NCBI RefSeq assembly: GCF_016862435.1
Contig: NZ_BOMY01000009.1
Coordinates: 1 to 64,000, forward strand
Direction: 5' to 3'
Source: Paractinoplanes tereljensis
GTDB lineage: Bacteria; Actinomycetota; Actinomycetes; Mycobacteriales; Micromonosporaceae
DNA: 64,000 nucleotides
Shown here one piece after another: positions 17,388 through 26,836 of the stretch (position 1 is its first letter; each line of letters opens with the position of its first letter). The translations under genes and the position numbers were made by a program. The notes under the pieces were generated by a model. It was not told where the DNA came from and did not search any database. It was given only the letters and a program-made list of their open reading frames with translations.

Positions 17388-18256
17388 TGGCGGATCAGGT
17401 ACGCGCCGCGGGCGGTGTCCTCTACCGGACCGGCGGCGAGATCTGCCTCGTGCACCGGCCCCGCTACGACGACTGGTCGCTGCCCAAGGGCAAGCTGGAC
17501 GCCGACGAACACCCGCTGGCCGGTGCGGTCCGTGAGGTGACCGAGGAGACCGGCTGGACCGGTGTGCCCGAGCTGCGCCTGCCCACGGTCGCCTACGACC
17601 TGCCCGACGGCACCCCGAAAACGGTCGACTACTGGCTGATGCGGGCGGTCGGCGACGGTCCGGTGCAGGACACCGACGAGGTCGACGAACTGGTCTGGCT
17701 GGCACCGGCCGAGGCGCTGGCCCGGCTCAGCTACGACGACGAGCGGCGGCTGGTCGAGCACGTGATCGCGCTGCCGCCGGTGACCGCCGTGGTGGGCCTG
17801 GTGCGGCACGCGCACGCCGGCGAACGCAAGGAGTGGAAGGGCAACGACGCGCTGCGCCCGATCGACGAGCGCGGCCGGGACGAGGCCGCCCGAATCGGCG
17901 CGGTGCTGGCGCTGCTGCGGCCGGAACGGCTCATCTCGGCCACCCCACTGCGGTGCAAGCAGACTCTCGAGCCGCTGGCCGCGCTGCTGGGTGGCCGGCC
18001 GATCGTGCAGGACGGCGCGTTCACCGAGCCGGCCGACCCGGACGACGCTCCGGCCAAGGCGAAACTGGGCGCCCAGCGACTTCTGGAGCTGCGCGCGGGC
18101 GGCGTGCCGGTGATCTGCGGCCAGGGCAAGGTGATGCCGACGATGCTGGCCACCCTGCACGACGAGTCCGACCCGGCGCCCTACAAGACGCCGAAGGGCG
18201 ACGCGTGGTTGCTCACCTGGTCCGGGGACCGGCTGCTGGACGCGTCCCGGTTGTGA
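17387..18256 (+). CDS. mutT1: Nudix hydrolase / histidine phosphatase fusion (MutT1)
   Basis: A 289-residue two-domain protein. The N-terminal Nudix box reads GKLDADEHPLAGAV then REVTEETGW (about residues 38-60); the C-terminal domain has the histidine-phosphatase motif LVRHAHAGER near residue 135. In mycobacteria MutT1 removes oxidised guanine nucleotides and also acts on diadenosine polyphosphates. Overlaps ppk1 by one base, as the mycobacterial ppk1-mutT1 pair lie side by side. Its 3-prime end overlaps a convergent membrane-protein gene by 44 bases. Confidence 0.92.
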   Translation: MADQVRAAGGVLYRTGGEICLVHRPRYDDWSLPKGKLDADEHPLAGAVREVTEETGWTGVPELRLPTVAYDLPDGTPKTVDYWLMRAVGDGPVQDTDEVDELVWLAPAEALARLSYDDERRLVEHVIALPPVTAVVGLVRHAHAGERKEWKGNDALRPIDERGRDEAARIGAVLALLRPERLISATPLRCKQTLEPLAALLGGRPIVQDGAFTEPADPDDAPAKAKLGAQRLLELRAGGVPVICGQGKVMPTMLATLHDESDPAPYKTPKGDAWLLTWSGDRLLDASRL

Positions 18257-18650
18257 CCGGGGCGCGGCGGGCGGGCAGCGAGTCGGCCCGCCACAGGCCG
18301 AGATGGTCGCCGGTGAGCCAGCGGGCCCGGGACAGCTCGTCGGGCCGCGGATCCCAGTCCCGGAACGGCAGATAGGCGATCCGCCAGCAGAGCACACAGG
18401 TGAGATACCAGCCGTACAGCGGGATCGCACCGAGCCAGCCGTCCCGCGCCCGATAGGACGCCGGCGGCGCCAGCATGCGGACCGCCAGCCCGCACCAGGC
18501 GCAGGTGACCAGCCAGTCCAGCAGCCCGTTGCCGGTCCAGTCCTCGCTGAGGTCACCGAGCGTCCAGCCGGGCACGACGGCGACCGCGAACAGCACCGCG
18601 GCGATCAGCGACCGGCCGACCAGCCCCCGTGGCCTAGCTCTGCGCTCCAT
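18213..18650 (-). CDS. hypothetical membrane protein
   Basis: A 145-residue protein with three hydrophobic segments: LIAAVLFAVAVVPGW near the N-terminus, WLVTCAWCGLAVRML, and YGWYLTCVLCWRIAYL. The last 25 residues are Arg/Pro-rich. I do not recognise a family. ATG at 18648-18650 follows a basic MERRARPRG start consistent with membrane topology. It overlaps the end of mutT1 by 44 bases on the opposite strand. Confidence 0.55.
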   Translation of the reverse strand: MERRARPRGLVGRSLIAAVLFAVAVVPGWTLGDLSEDWTGNGLLDWLVTCAWCGLAVRMLAPPASYRARDGWLGAIPLYGWYLTCVLCWRIAYLPFRDWDPRPDELSRARWLTGDHLGLWRADSLPARRAPVTTGTRPAAGPRTR

Positions 18651-18692
18651 GCCCGGACGGTAGGCGCCACACAGGTTCCCGCGCCGGGACAC

Positions 18693-18729
18693 ACGAAAGG
18701 CGTCCACCGTACGGGTGGACGCCTTTCGT
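18693..18729. terminator. strong terminator between hupB and the membrane-protein gene
   Basis: Sixteen-base-pair perfect stem (ACGAAAGGCGTCCACC and its complement) with a 5-nt GTACG loop, 12 bases past the hupB stop. It probably ends hupB transcription and can also work in the other direction. Confidence 0.8.
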
Positions 18730-18740
18730 CAGGAAAACCG

Positions 18741-19559
18741 TCAGCGAGACTTACGCGTCGTCGACGCGGTGGCCCGGGCGCGGGCCGGCGTGCTGGCAGC
18801 CGCCGACGTGGTCTTGCGGGCGGTGGTCTTCTTGGCCGCCGCCGTCTTGGTAGCGGCAGCGGTCGCCACCTTCTTGGCCGGAGCCGCCTTGGTAGCCGGA
18901 GCCGCCTTGGTGGTGGCCTTCTTGGCCGGAGCCGCCTTGCTGGCCGTGGTCTTCTTGGCCGCGGTCGGCTTGACGGCCGCCGTCTTGGCGGGCGCGGTCT
19001 TCTTGGCCGCGGCCGTCTTGGTGGCGGTGGCCTTGGTGGCAGTCGCCTTCGTAGCGGTCGCCTTGGTGGCGGTCGCCTTGGTGGCGGCCGTCTTGGCGGG
19101 CGCGGTCTTCTTGGCCGCGGTCGCCTTGGTAGCGGTGGCCTTGGTAGCGGTCGCCACCTTCTTGGCCGGAGCCGCCTTGGTAGCCGGAGCCGCCTTGGTG
19201 GCGGTCGTAGCCGTCTTCCGCGCCGGAGCGGCCTTGGTGGCCGCGGCGGTCGCGGTCTTCTTAGCCGGAGCCGCCTTGGCGGCCTTTCCGTTCGCGACCA
19301 TCTCCCGGAAAGCGGTACCGGGCCGGAACGCCGGCACCGATGTCTTCTTCACTTTCACCGCTTCGCCAGTCCTCGGATTGCGCGCGGTGCGCGCATTGCG
19401 AACCCGCTTCTCGAAGGACCCGAAGCCGGTGATCGCGACCTTGTCGCCCTTGGTGACGGCGTTCTCGACCTCGGCGATGACCGCATCCAATGCCGCCGTC
19501 GCCGTCTTACGGTCTCCGAGTCGGGCGGCGAGCGCCTCGATGAGCTCGGCCTTGTTCAC
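18741..19559 (-). CDS. hupB: HU-type nucleoid protein with long Lys/Ala/Thr tail
   Basis: Histone-like DNA-binding protein. Residues 1-92 are a complete HU domain ([29 protein letters not shown], beta-arm [27 protein letters not shown]). The remaining about 180 residues are repeats of [17 protein letters not shown] and [10 protein letters not shown], an H1-like basic tail found in actinobacterial HupB and a target of acetylation in mycobacteria. The tail is longer than the mycobacterial one as I remember it. GTG start at 19557-19559 with GGAGG upstream. The internal repeats make in-frame length variation likely. Confidence 0.94.
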   Translation of the reverse strand: MNKAELIEALAARLGDRKTATAALDAVIAEVENAVTKGDKVAITGFGSFEKRVRNARTARNPRTGEAVKVKKTSVPAFRPGTAFREMVANGKAAKAAPAKKTATAAATKAAPARKTATTATKAAPATKAAPAKKVATATKATATKATAAKKTAPAKTAATKATATKATATKATATKATATKTAAAKKTAPAKTAAVKPTAAKKTTASKAAPAKKATTKAAPATKAAPAKKVATAAATKTAAAKKTTARKTTSAAASTPARARATASTTRKSR

Positions 19560-19609
19560 GGTTTCCTCCCGAACGTGAGAAGTGGCCCATTGCGAGCCAT
19601 TCTGCGCGC

Positions 19610-19638
19610 ACGGTATGCCCTCTGACCAGCAGACACAA
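19610..19638 (-). promoter_or_regulatory. hupB promoter
   Basis: TTGTGT (-35, 19633-19638) and TACCGT (-10, 19610-19615) on the minus strand, separated by exactly 17 bases, give an untranslated leader of about 43 nt before the hupB GTG. Confidence 0.5.
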
Positions 19639-19672
19639 ACATTCGTGGCAAAAAAACCCTTGTGTTGCAACG

Positions 19673-19708
19673 AATTCGCCCCCAACGGTGATCCGATGGG
19701 GGCGAATT
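19673..19708 (-). terminator. leuCD terminator
   Basis: Eleven-base-pair perfect stem AATTCGCCCCC / GGGGGCGAATT, 27 bases past the leuD stop, followed some 20 bases later by a run of seven U residues in the transcript. Confidence 0.7.
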
Positions 19709-19734
19709 TCGGTGTGCTGACTGTGTTTTGTGGC

Positions 19735-20322
19735 TCAGGCGACTGCCGGTTTGAAAGCGAGCCGGCGCTTCTCGTACTCGGTGATCGATTCGGAGTGGCG
19801 CAATGTCAGTCCGATGTCATCGAGGCCTTCCATCAGGCGCCACCGGCTGAAATCGTCGATCGGGAACGACCAGGAAGCGTCGTCCACGCGCACCTGACGG
19901 GCTCCCAGGTCCACCGTGATCTCTTTATCCGGCTCGCTGTCGGCCAGGTCCCAGATGGCCTCGATGGCCTTCTGGTCGAGCTGAACCGGCAGTAGTCCCT
20001 CTTTAAGGGCGTTACCTCGGAAGATGTCGCCGAATCGGGAGGCGATGACCACCTTGAAACCCCAGTCGCGCAACGCCCAGACGGCGTGCTGCCGGGACGA
20101 GCCGGTGCCGAAGTTGGGGCCGGCCACCAGGATCGTGGCCCCGGCGTGGGCCGGGTTGTGCAGCACGAAACCCGGGTCCTCGCGCCAGGCGCTGAACAGC
20201 CCGTCCTCGAAGCCGGTGCGGGTGACCCGCTTCAGGTAGACAGCCGGGATGATCTGGTCGGTGTCCACATCAGATCGGCGGAGCGGCATGACCTTGCCGC
20301 TGTGGGTCACGAACTTGTCCAT
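19735..20322 (-). CDS. leuD: 3-isopropylmalate dehydratase small subunit
   Basis: Swivel-domain subunit of isopropylmalate isomerase in leucine synthesis, partner of LeuC. The 195-residue protein has [35 protein letters not shown] and [17 protein letters not shown], all family marks. It starts 13 bases after leuC and is the last gene of the leuCD operon. Confidence 0.96.
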   Translation of the reverse strand: MDKFVTHSGKVMPLRRSDVDTDQIIPAVYLKRVTRTGFEDGLFSAWREDPGFVLHNPAHAGATILVAGPNFGTGSSRQHAVWALRDWGFKVVIASRFGDIFRGNALKEGLLPVQLDQKAIEAIWDLADSEPDKEITVDLGARQVRVDDASWSFPIDDFSRWRLMEGLDDIGLTLRHSESITEYEKRRLAFKPAVA

Positions 20323-20335
20323 CGTGAAACTCCAG

Positions 20336-21775
20336 TCACAGGTCGGCGGGCGCGGCGAGGCGGCCCACGACGGCGGTAGCGGCGGCGACCTGCGGCGAGA
20401 CCAGGTGCGTACGCCCGCCCTTGCCCTGCCGGCCTTCGAAGTTGCGGTTGGAGGTGGAGGCGGCGCGCTGGCCGGGGCTGAGCGTGTCGGGGTTCATGCC
20501 CAGGCACATCGAGCAGCCGGCGAAGCGCCACTCGGCCCCCGCCTCGGTGAAGACCTTGTCGAGGCCCTCGGCCTCGGCGGCCTCGCGCACCTGATAAGAC
20601 CCGGGGACGATCATCATCCGGACGTCGTCGTGCACCTTGTGGCCGCGCAGCACGTCGGCCGCGGCGCGCAGGTCCTCGAGCCGGCCGTTGGTGCAGGAGC
20701 CGACGAAGACCACGTCGACCGGAACCTCGCGGAACGGGGTGCCGGGCGTGAGGGCCATGTACTCCAAGGCCCGCCGGGCCGCGCTGCGGTCGGTCTCCTC
20801 GATGAACTCGTCAGGGTCGGGCACCACGCTGTCGAGAGCCGCGCCCTGGCCCGGGTTGGTGCCCCAGGTGATGAACGGGCTGACCGCCGCGGCGTCCAGG
20901 ATGATCTCGGTGTCGAACTCGGCGTCCTCGTCGGTGGCGAGGGTCTTCCAGTAGGCCACCGCGGCGTCCCACGCCTCGCCCTTGGGCGCGTGCTCGCGGC
21001 CCTGAAGGTAAGCGAAGGTCGTCTCGTCCGGCGCGATCATGCCGGCCTTGGCACCCCACTCGATGCTCATGTTGCAGATGGTCATCCGGCCCTCCATGGA
21101 GAGCTTGCGGATGGCCTCGCCGCGGTACTCCACGATGTGGCCGTTGCCGCCGCCGGTGCCGGTCTGCGTGATGAGCGCGAGGATCAGGTCCTTCGCGGAG
21201 ACGCCGGGCTGCAGCTCGCCGACCACGGTCACGGCCATCGTCTTGGGCTTGGCCTGCGGCAGCGTCTGGGTCGCGAGCACGTGCTCGACCTCGCTGGTGC
21301 CAATGCCGAAGGCCAGCGCGCCGAACGCGCCGTGGGTGGCGGTGTGCGAGTCGCCGCAGACGATGGTCAGGCCGGGCTGGGTCAGGCCGAGCTGCGGCCC
21401 GATCACGTGCACGATGCCCTGGTTCACGTCGCCGAGCGGGCGGATCTGCACACCGAACTCGGCGCAGTTCTTGCGCAGCGTCTCGATCTGCGTGCGGGAC
21501 ACGGTGTCGGCGATGGTGAAGAGCTCGCCGCGCTTGGTGTTGAACGAGGGATCGTCATACCCGGTCGGGGTGTTGTGATCCTCGGTCGCGAGGGTCAGGT
21601 CGGTGCGGCGCACCGGGCGGCCGGCCAAACGCAGACCATCGAAGGCCTGCGGGCTGGTCACCTCGTGCAGCAGGTGCAGATCGATGTAGAGCAGATCAGG
21701 CTCACCCTCGGCAGCACGCACGACATGGTCGTCCCAGACCTTTTCGGCCAGGGTCCGCGGAGTGACTCCCACCAT
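20336..21775 (-). CDS. leuC: 3-isopropylmalate dehydratase large subunit
   Basis: Aconitase-family subunit with the 4Fe-4S cluster; with LeuD it isomerises 2- to 3-isopropylmalate. The 479-residue protein has the cluster cysteines in VGSCTNGR and FAGCSMCLG, and catalytic regions [15 protein letters not shown] and [10 protein letters not shown]. The ATG at 21773-21775 is preceded by TAGGAT six bases upstream, a likely -10 box for a leaderless mRNA; AGGA within the same stretch could also serve as a weak ribosome site. Divergent from the IclR regulator that probably controls it. Confidence 0.97.
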   Translation of the reverse strand: MVGVTPRTLAEKVWDDHVVRAAEGEPDLLYIDLHLLHEVTSPQAFDGLRLAGRPVRRTDLTLATEDHNTPTGYDDPSFNTKRGELFTIADTVSRTQIETLRKNCAEFGVQIRPLGDVNQGIVHVIGPQLGLTQPGLTIVCGDSHTATHGAFGALAFGIGTSEVEHVLATQTLPQAKPKTMAVTVVGELQPGVSAKDLILALITQTGTGGGNGHIVEYRGEAIRKLSMEGRMTICNMSIEWGAKAGMIAPDETTFAYLQGREHAPKGEAWDAAVAYWKTLATDEDAEFDTEIILDAAAVSPFITWGTNPGQGAALDSVVPDPDEFIEETDRSAARRALEYMALTPGTPFREVPVDVVFVGSCTNGRLEDLRAAADVLRGHKVHDDVRMMIVPGSYQVREAAEAEGLDKVFTEAGAEWRFAGCSMCLGMNPDTLSPGQRAASTSNRNFEGRQGKGGRTHLVSPQVAAATAVVGRLAAPADL

Positions 21776-21781
21776 CTGGAC

Positions 21782-21787
21782 ATCCTA
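21782..21787 (-). promoter_or_regulatory. -10 box of leuC
   Basis: TAGGAT, 6 nt from the leuC ATG, in the 50-bp space shared with the divergent regulator. Any regulator bound here would touch both promoters. Confidence 0.45.
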
Positions 21788-21824
21788 AATTCTGGGAGGT
21801 ATGTTTCGGCTTGTGGGACACAGT

Positions 21825-22511
21825 ATGAGCGGTGTCGGCGTTCTCGACAAGGCGGTTGTCATCCTTGCCGCATGTGTGGACGGCGCCAGCCTGGCCGAGC
21901 TAGTAGACCGTACGAAGCTGCCCCGGGCGACGGCACATCGCCTGGCCCAGGCCCTGGAGATCCACCGGATGCTGGTCCGGGACACCCAGGGAAGATGGCG
22001 TCCGGGCCCCCGTCTGGGCGAGCTGGCGAACGCCGCTCCGGACGTTCTGCTGACCGCCGCCGAACCCCTGCTTTCCGCATTGCGGGACGCGACGGGGGAG
22101 AGCGCGCAACTTTACTTGCGTCGTGCAGATGAACGGATCTGTGTTGCCGCCGCGGAACGCGCGAGTGGCCTCCGAGACACCGTACCGGTCGGTTCGGTGC
22201 TGCCGATGACGGCCGGTTCGGCCGCTCAGATCCTGCTGGCCTGGGAGCCGCCCGAGGCGGTCATGCCGCTGCTGCCGCGCTGCAAGTTCACCGGCCGCAC
22301 GCTCGCCGAGGTGCGCCGGCGCGGCTGGGCGCAGAGCGTCGCCGAGCGCGAGCCCGGTGTGGCCAGTGTCTCGGCCCCGATCCGCGACCGGACGGGCCGG
22401 GTCATCGCCTCAATTTCAATAAGCGGTCCGATCGAGCGTCTCGGCCGCCGCCCCGGCGAACGCCACGCGATGGCGGTAGTCCGCGCCGGCCAACGACTTT
22501 CCGGCCTGTAG
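21825..22511 (+). CDS. ndgR: IclR family regulator, NdgR/AreB-like
   Basis: A 228-residue regulator: N-terminal winged helix (SGVGVLDKAVVILAACVDG, LPRATAHRLAQALEIHRML) and C-terminal IclR effector domain (ESAQLYLRRADERICVAAAE, SGLRDTVPVGS, REPGVASVSAPIRD). These stretches match streptomycete NdgR, which controls leucine and other amino-acid genes, and the divergent position from leuC supports the same role. The start is uncertain: the ATG at 21825 gives the NdgR-like N-terminus; an in-frame ATG at 21801 has GGGAGG only one base away. Confidence 0.85.
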   Translation: MSGVGVLDKAVVILAACVDGASLAELVDRTKLPRATAHRLAQALEIHRMLVRDTQGRWRPGPRLGELANAAPDVLLTAAEPLLSALRDATGESAQLYLRRADERICVAAAERASGLRDTVPVGSVLPMTAGSAAQILLAWEPPEAVMPLLPRCKFTGRTLAEVRRRGWAQSVAEREPGVASVSAPIRDRTGRVIASISISGPIERLGRRPGERHAMAVVRAGQRLSGL

Positions 22512-22530
22512 TCGCGTAACGACAGCCCGA

Positions 22531-22536
22531 TAAAGT
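22531..22536 (+). promoter_or_regulatory. -10 box for a leaderless LuxR-family gene
   Basis: TAAAGT, 6 nt before the GTG at 22543, 20 bases past the stop codon of the IclR regulator. No ribosome site is visible. Confidence 0.5.
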
Positions 22537-22542
22537 GCGCGC

Positions 22543-25254
22543 GTGCGGCTCTTCGGGCGAGAGTTGGAATGCGCGTCCATCGACGCGCTTCTGAAACAGG
22601 CGCGAGGTGGGCGCAGCGCAAGCTTGGTGTTGCGCGGCGAGGCCGGTGTCGGCAAGACCGCACTGCTTCGGTACGCCGAAAGCAGTGCGGCAAACGCATT
22701 GTGGATCAGTGGTGTCGAGTCCGAGGCCGACTTCCCGTACGCGGCACTGCACCGTCTGCTGATCCCGCTGCTGCCCGGCCGGGACCGGTTGCCGACCGGC
22801 CAGCGGGCGGCGGTGGAGGTGGCCTGCGGCCTCGCCGACGGCCCGCCACCGGACCTCTACCTGGTGAGCCTGGCCGCGCTGACCCTGCTCGCCGAGGCAC
22901 CCCGGCTCTGCCTGATCGACGACGCGCAGTGGCTGGACCGGGAATCCCTGCGGGCACTCGCTTTCGTGGCTCGCCGCCTGCACGCCGAGGGCGTGGTGCT
23001 GCTGTTCGGCCTGCGCGCCGAGGACGACGACCCGGGCCTGCTGGCCGGCCTCGAGGCCCGGGATGTCGGCGGCCTGGGCCCGGAAGCCGCGGTCGCCCTG
23101 CTCACCGACGTGGTGGACACCCCGGTCGACCCGGCGCTGGCCGAGCACATCGCCCGGGCCACCGGCGGCAATCCGCTCGCGCTCACCGACCTGGGCCGCG
23201 AACTCACCGCCGAACAGTTGCGCGGCAGCACCCCGCTGCCCGAGCCGGCCCCGATCGGCAGCCGCCTGGAAGCCCACTACACAGCCCGGATCCGCGGCTA
23301 TCCGCCGGCCACCCAGACCTGGCTGTTGCTGGCCGCCGCCAACGCCGGTGGTAGCGCCGGTCAGGTCACCGAGGCCGGCCAGTTGCTCGGCACCACTCCC
23401 GCCGACGCGGCCGCCGCCGAGGCCGACCGGCTGGTCACCGGCTCGCCGCCGCTGACGTTCCGGCATCCGCTGGTCCGGTCGGCGGTCTACGGCGGCGCGG
23501 CCCCCGCGCAGCGCCGGGCCGCGCACCGCGCCCTGGCCACCGCGATCACCGGCGACACCGACGCCGACCGCCGCGCCTGGCACCTGGCGGCCGCCGCCGA
23601 CGGCCCGGACGAGACGACCGCGGCCGAGCTGGAACGCCGCGCCGACCGGGCGGGCGCCCGCGGCGGGCACACCGCCCGGGCGACGTTCCTGACCCGGGCG
23701 GCGGAGCTGACCCCGGACCCGGTCCGGCGGGCCGAACGCCAGGTCCGGGCGGCCGAGGCCGCCCTCACGGCCGGCGCCTTCGCCCGGGCGTTGGTGCTGC
23801 TCGACGCGTCGGGAGAGGTCGCACTGCCCGGCCCGGTGCACGGCAGCGCCCTGCTGATCCGGTCGATGGCCGAGGTCAACGCGGGGGCGCCGGGCGGTCA
23901 GCGGCATGCCCCGGCCCGATGCCTGACCGCGGCCGCGTCGTTCGGCGACGACCGCAGCCTGGCCCGCCGCGCGGTGGTACAGGCCATCGACCACACGATC
24001 GGCGCCGAGCACCTGTCCACCGTGACCGAGGCCGAGGTGGCCGCGGCCGCGATCGCACTGGCCGGTGACGACCTGGACGGGCTGATCCTGGCCGGGTACC
24101 ACGCTTTCACGGTCGACGGGTACGAGCGGGGCGTCCCCGCCCTGCGCCGGGCGATCGCCGCGGTCGCCGACCCGGCCCTGCCCGCCGAGACCCTGCTGCG
24201 GCGGCTGGTGATCGGCGTCAACTTCTGCAATTTGATCTGGGCCGACGACACCAAGAAGGTGTTGCTGGACCGGGCCGAGGCGGCCGCGCACCGCACCGGC
24301 GCGCTGCACGCCCTCGATCTCGTGCACTACCTCGGCACGATCACCGGGGTGGCGCTCGGCCGGCTGAACGACGCCGACCGGCACGACACCGCCGGGCAGC
24401 GGTTGCGCCAGGCGATCGGGATGACCGCCGAGCAGGAGCTGGTCTGGCGGCACCCGGAACTGGTCGCCTGGCGGGCCGGGCCGGGCGTCCGGGAATCGGT
24501 GACCGCCGCCCTGGACGTCTTCGAGATGCTCACCCTCGGCTCCCTGCACGGCTGGACCAGGTTCAGCCTGGCGATCCTGGACAACGCCGAAAGCCGGTAC
24601 TCGGCCGCCCGGGACACCCTGTGCGGGCTGATCGAGTTGGGCCGGCCGCGCCGGTACGCCTGCGCGCTGCCCGATCTGGTGGAGGCCGCACTGCGCTGCG
24701 GCGATCGGCGCACCGCCAAGCTCGCCCTCGCCGACCTGACCCTCGCGGCCGGCGCCTGCGACTCGCCCCGGGCCACCGGCCTGCTCGACCGGTCCCGGGC
24801 GCTGCTGGCCGGCTCGGCCGAGGCGGAACCGCACTATCGGCGGGCCATCGAGCACCTGACCGGTGGCCTCGGGCACGGCGATCTGGCCCGGGCCCGGCTG
24901 CTCTACGGCGAGTGGCTGCGCCGGCAGCGCCGCCGCCGGGACGCCCGGGAGCAACTCGGCCTCGCACTCGAGATGTTCGAGGAGGTGCGGGCCGAGGCGT
25001 TCGCCGAACGCACCCGGCGGGAGCTGCGCGCGCTCGGCGGGGACGCGCCCATGCCCGTACGGCAAACGGACGAAACGGCCCTGACGCCGCAGGAGGCCGC
25101 CGTTGCGCGCCTGGCGCGCGACGGCGGAACCAACGCCGAGATCGCGGCGCACCTCTACCTCAGCGCCAGTACGGTCGATTACCACCTGCGCAAGGTGTAC
25201 CGGAAGCTCGGCGTGCGGTCGCGGCGGCAGCTACGGACGAGTTTGCACGACTGA
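22543..25254 (+). CDS. LAL-type LuxR family transcriptional regulator
   Basis: A 903-residue ATP-binding regulator. An AAA-like module at the N-terminus has Walker A GEAGVGKTALLRY (about residues 33-45) and Walker B RLCLIDDAQWLD (about 125). A long Ala-rich helical-repeat middle follows, and the C-terminal LuxR helix-turn-helix is LTPQEAAVARLARDGGTNAE then LSASTVDYHLRKVYRKLGV. Such proteins are usually pathway-specific or nutrient-responsive activators. The downstream alpha/beta hydrolase starts 53 bases later and may be a target. GTG start fixed by the -10 box. Confidence 0.9.
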   Translation: MRLFGRELECASIDALLKQARGGRSASLVLRGEAGVGKTALLRYAESSAANALWISGVESEADFPYAALHRLLIPLLPGRDRLPTGQRAAVEVACGLADGPPPDLYLVSLAALTLLAEAPRLCLIDDAQWLDRESLRALAFVARRLHAEGVVLLFGLRAEDDDPGLLAGLEARDVGGLGPEAAVALLTDVVDTPVDPALAEHIARATGGNPLALTDLGRELTAEQLRGSTPLPEPAPIGSRLEAHYTARIRGYPPATQTWLLLAAANAGGSAGQVTEAGQLLGTTPADAAAAEADRLVTGSPPLTFRHPLVRSAVYGGAAPAQRRAAHRALATAITGDTDADRRAWHLAAAADGPDETTAAELERRADRAGARGGHTARATFLTRAAELTPDPVRRAERQVRAAEAALTAGAFARALVLLDASGEVALPGPVHGSALLIRSMAEVNAGAPGGQRHAPARCLTAAASFGDDRSLARRAVVQAIDHTIGAEHLSTVTEAEVAAAAIALAGDDLDGLILAGYHAFTVDGYERGVPALRRAIAAVADPALPAETLLRRLVIGVNFCNLIWADDTKKVLLDRAEAAAHRTGALHALDLVHYLGTITGVALGRLNDADRHDTAGQRLRQAIGMTAEQELVWRHPELVAWRAGPGVRESVTAALDVFEMLTLGSLHGWTRFSLAILDNAESRYSAARDTLCGLIELGRPRRYACALPDLVEAALRCGDRRTAKLALADLTLAAGACDSPRATGLLDRSRALLAGSAEAEPHYRRAIEHLTGGLGHGDLARARLLYGEWLRRQRRRRDAREQLGLALEMFEEVRAEAFAERTRRELRALGGDAPMPVRQTDETALTPQEAAVARLARDGGTNAEIAAHLYLSASTVDYHLRKVYRKLGVRSRRQLRTSLHD

Positions 25255-25307
25255 CTACGCGTCGCACGTGATTCGCGTGTGGACGCGCTCCCACCACGAT
25301 CGGAGGT

Positions 25308-26096
25308 ATGAAGCCGATCGTTCTGGTACACGGATTTTGGGTGACTCCGCGCAGCTGGGAGCACTGGAAGGCACACTACGAAGCCAAGGGCCACCAGGTG
25401 ATCGCGCCGGCCTACCCCGGTTTCGAGGTCGAGGTCGAGGCGTTGAATGCCGACCCGACCCCGATCATCGACGTCACCGTGCCGCAGATCATCGCGCACT
25501 ACGAGGAGGCGATCCGGGCGCTGCCCGAGTCGCCGATCATCATCGGGCACTCGGCCGGTGGGGCGTTCACCCAGATCCTGCTCGACCACGGGTTCGGCGC
25601 AGCCGGCGTCGCGCTCAACTCGGCGCCCACCGAGGGCGTCCGGGTGGTGCCGCTGTCCCAGCTGAAGTCCACCTTCCCGGTGTTGAAGACCCCGGCCAAC
25701 CGGCACAAGGCCATCGGTCTGACCTTCGACGAATGGAAGTACGCCTTCACCAACACGTTCACCGACGACGAGGCGCGGGCGCTCTGGGAGAGGTACGCCA
25801 TCCCGGCCAGCGGGGGCATCCTGTGGGGCGGGGTGCTGGCCAACTTCCAGCCCGGCCACCAGGACACCTGGGTCGATTACCACAACGACAACCGGGCGCC
25901 ACTGCTGTTCGTCTCCGGTTCGGAAGACCACATCATGCCGCCGGCGATCCAGGAGTCGAACGCCAAGCACTACAAATCAAAGACGATCACCGAGCGGCGG
26001 GAGTACGAGGGCTACGCCCACCTGCTGCCGGCTCAGAAGGGCTGGGAGCAGATCGCCGACGAGGTCCTGGAGTGGGCTTTGGCGCACGCCAAATGA
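25308..26096 (+). CDS. alpha/beta hydrolase
   Basis: A 262-residue alpha/beta-hydrolase: HGFWVTPRSWEHW oxyanion region, nucleophile elbow IIGHSAGGAFTQI (Ser near residue 84), acid FVSGSEDHIMP and catalytic His in EYEGYAHLLPAQKGW. The triad appears complete. Substrate unknown. ATG at 25308 with GGAGG 3-4 nt upstream. Overlaps the following metallo-hydrolase by ATGA, so the two probably act together on one compound. Confidence 0.85.
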   Translation: MKPIVLVHGFWVTPRSWEHWKAHYEAKGHQVIAPAYPGFEVEVEALNADPTPIIDVTVPQIIAHYEEAIRALPESPIIIGHSAGGAFTQILLDHGFGAAGVALNSAPTEGVRVVPLSQLKSTFPVLKTPANRHKAIGLTFDEWKYAFTNTFTDDEARALWERYAIPASGGILWGGVLANFQPGHQDTWVDYHNDNRAPLLFVSGSEDHIMPPAIQESNAKHYKSKTITERREYEGYAHLLPAQKGWEQIADEVLEWALAHAK

Positions 26097-26836
26097 ACAT
26101 CACCCACATCGGCGGGCCGACCACCCTGCTCGAGATCGACGGGGTGCGGCTGCTGATCGATCCGACGTTCGACGCCCCCGGCCGGCGCTATTCGTTCGGC
26201 TGGGGCACGTCGTCGGTCAAGACGGCCGGCCCCGCCGTCGCCGTCGAGGATCTCGGTGACCTGGACGCGGTGCTGGTCACCCACGATCAGCACGCCGACA
26301 ACCTGGACAGCGCCGGCCGGAAGCTGCTGCCGACCGTGCCCACGGTGATCACCACGAAGGTGGGAGCCCGGCGCCTGGGCGGCAACGCGACCGGCCTGCG
26401 CCCGTGGGAGACCACCACCGTCAAGGGTCTGGAGATCACCGCGACGCCGTCCCGGCACGGTCCGGCCGTGCTGCTGCCGGTCTTCGGCCCGAGCATCGGT
26501 TTCGCCCTGCAGCCGGCCGGCTCGGCCACCGTGGTGTGGATCTCCGGGGACACCGTGGTGTTCCCCGGCGTGCTGGAGGTGGCGTCCCGCTTCGACGTGG
26601 ACACCGCCGTCCTGCACCTGGGGAAGGTGCAGTTCGGGCTCACCGGGCCCGCCCGGTACACGATGACCGGGCGGGACGCGGTGCGGCTCGCCTCCGTGGT
26701 GAAGCCGCGGCAGATCGTGCCGGTGCACTACGAGGGCTGGTCACACTTCCACGAGGGGCGCACCGAGATCTCGGCAGCCTTCCCTCAAGGGGCGCTGACC
26801 TGGCTCGAACCGGGGGTCCAGACCGCGTTGTCGTGA
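26093..26836 (+). CDS. MBL-fold metallo-hydrolase (UlaG-like) with altered metal motif
   Basis: A 247-residue metallo-beta-lactamase-fold protein: ITHIGGPTTLLEIDGVRLLIDP at the start, WISGDTVV and PVHYEGWSHF near the end as in UlaG-type lactonases. The metal motif reads THDQHADNLD where HxHxDH is usual, so the first and last His of that motif are replaced (Asp and Asn by my alignment). Metal binding may be reduced or altered. Coupled by a 4-base overlap to the alpha/beta hydrolase. Its 3-prime end overlaps the next convergent MBL gene by 52 bases. Confidence 0.75.
   Translation: MNITHIGGPTTLLEIDGVRLLIDPTFDAPGRRYSFGWGTSSVKTAGPAVAVEDLGDLDAVLVTHDQHADNLDSAGRKLLPTVPTVITTKVGARRLGGNATGLRPWETTTVKGLEITATPSRHGPAVLLPVFGPSIGFALQPAGSATVVWISGDTVVFPGVLEVASRFDVDTAVLHLGKVQFGLTGPARYTMTGRDAVRLASVVKPRQIVPVHYEGWSHFHEGRTEISAAFPQGALTWLEPGVQTALS

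Noticed and set aside
15114..17705. 863-codon minus-strand open frame opposite ppk1
   Set aside because: Shadow of polyphosphate kinase; no recognisable motif and no start context.
18780..19290. Repetitive DNA that might be a satellite or array
   Set aside because: It is the in-frame Lys/Ala/Thr tail of HupB.
18715..19625. Plus-strand open frames rich in Val/Ala or Gly/Arg across hupB
   Set aside because: Antisense of the low-complexity HupB tail.
22402..25185. 927-codon minus-strand open frame opposite the LuxR-family gene
   Set aside because: Gly/Arg/Pro-rich shadow; the plus strand has P-loop and LuxR HTH in order.
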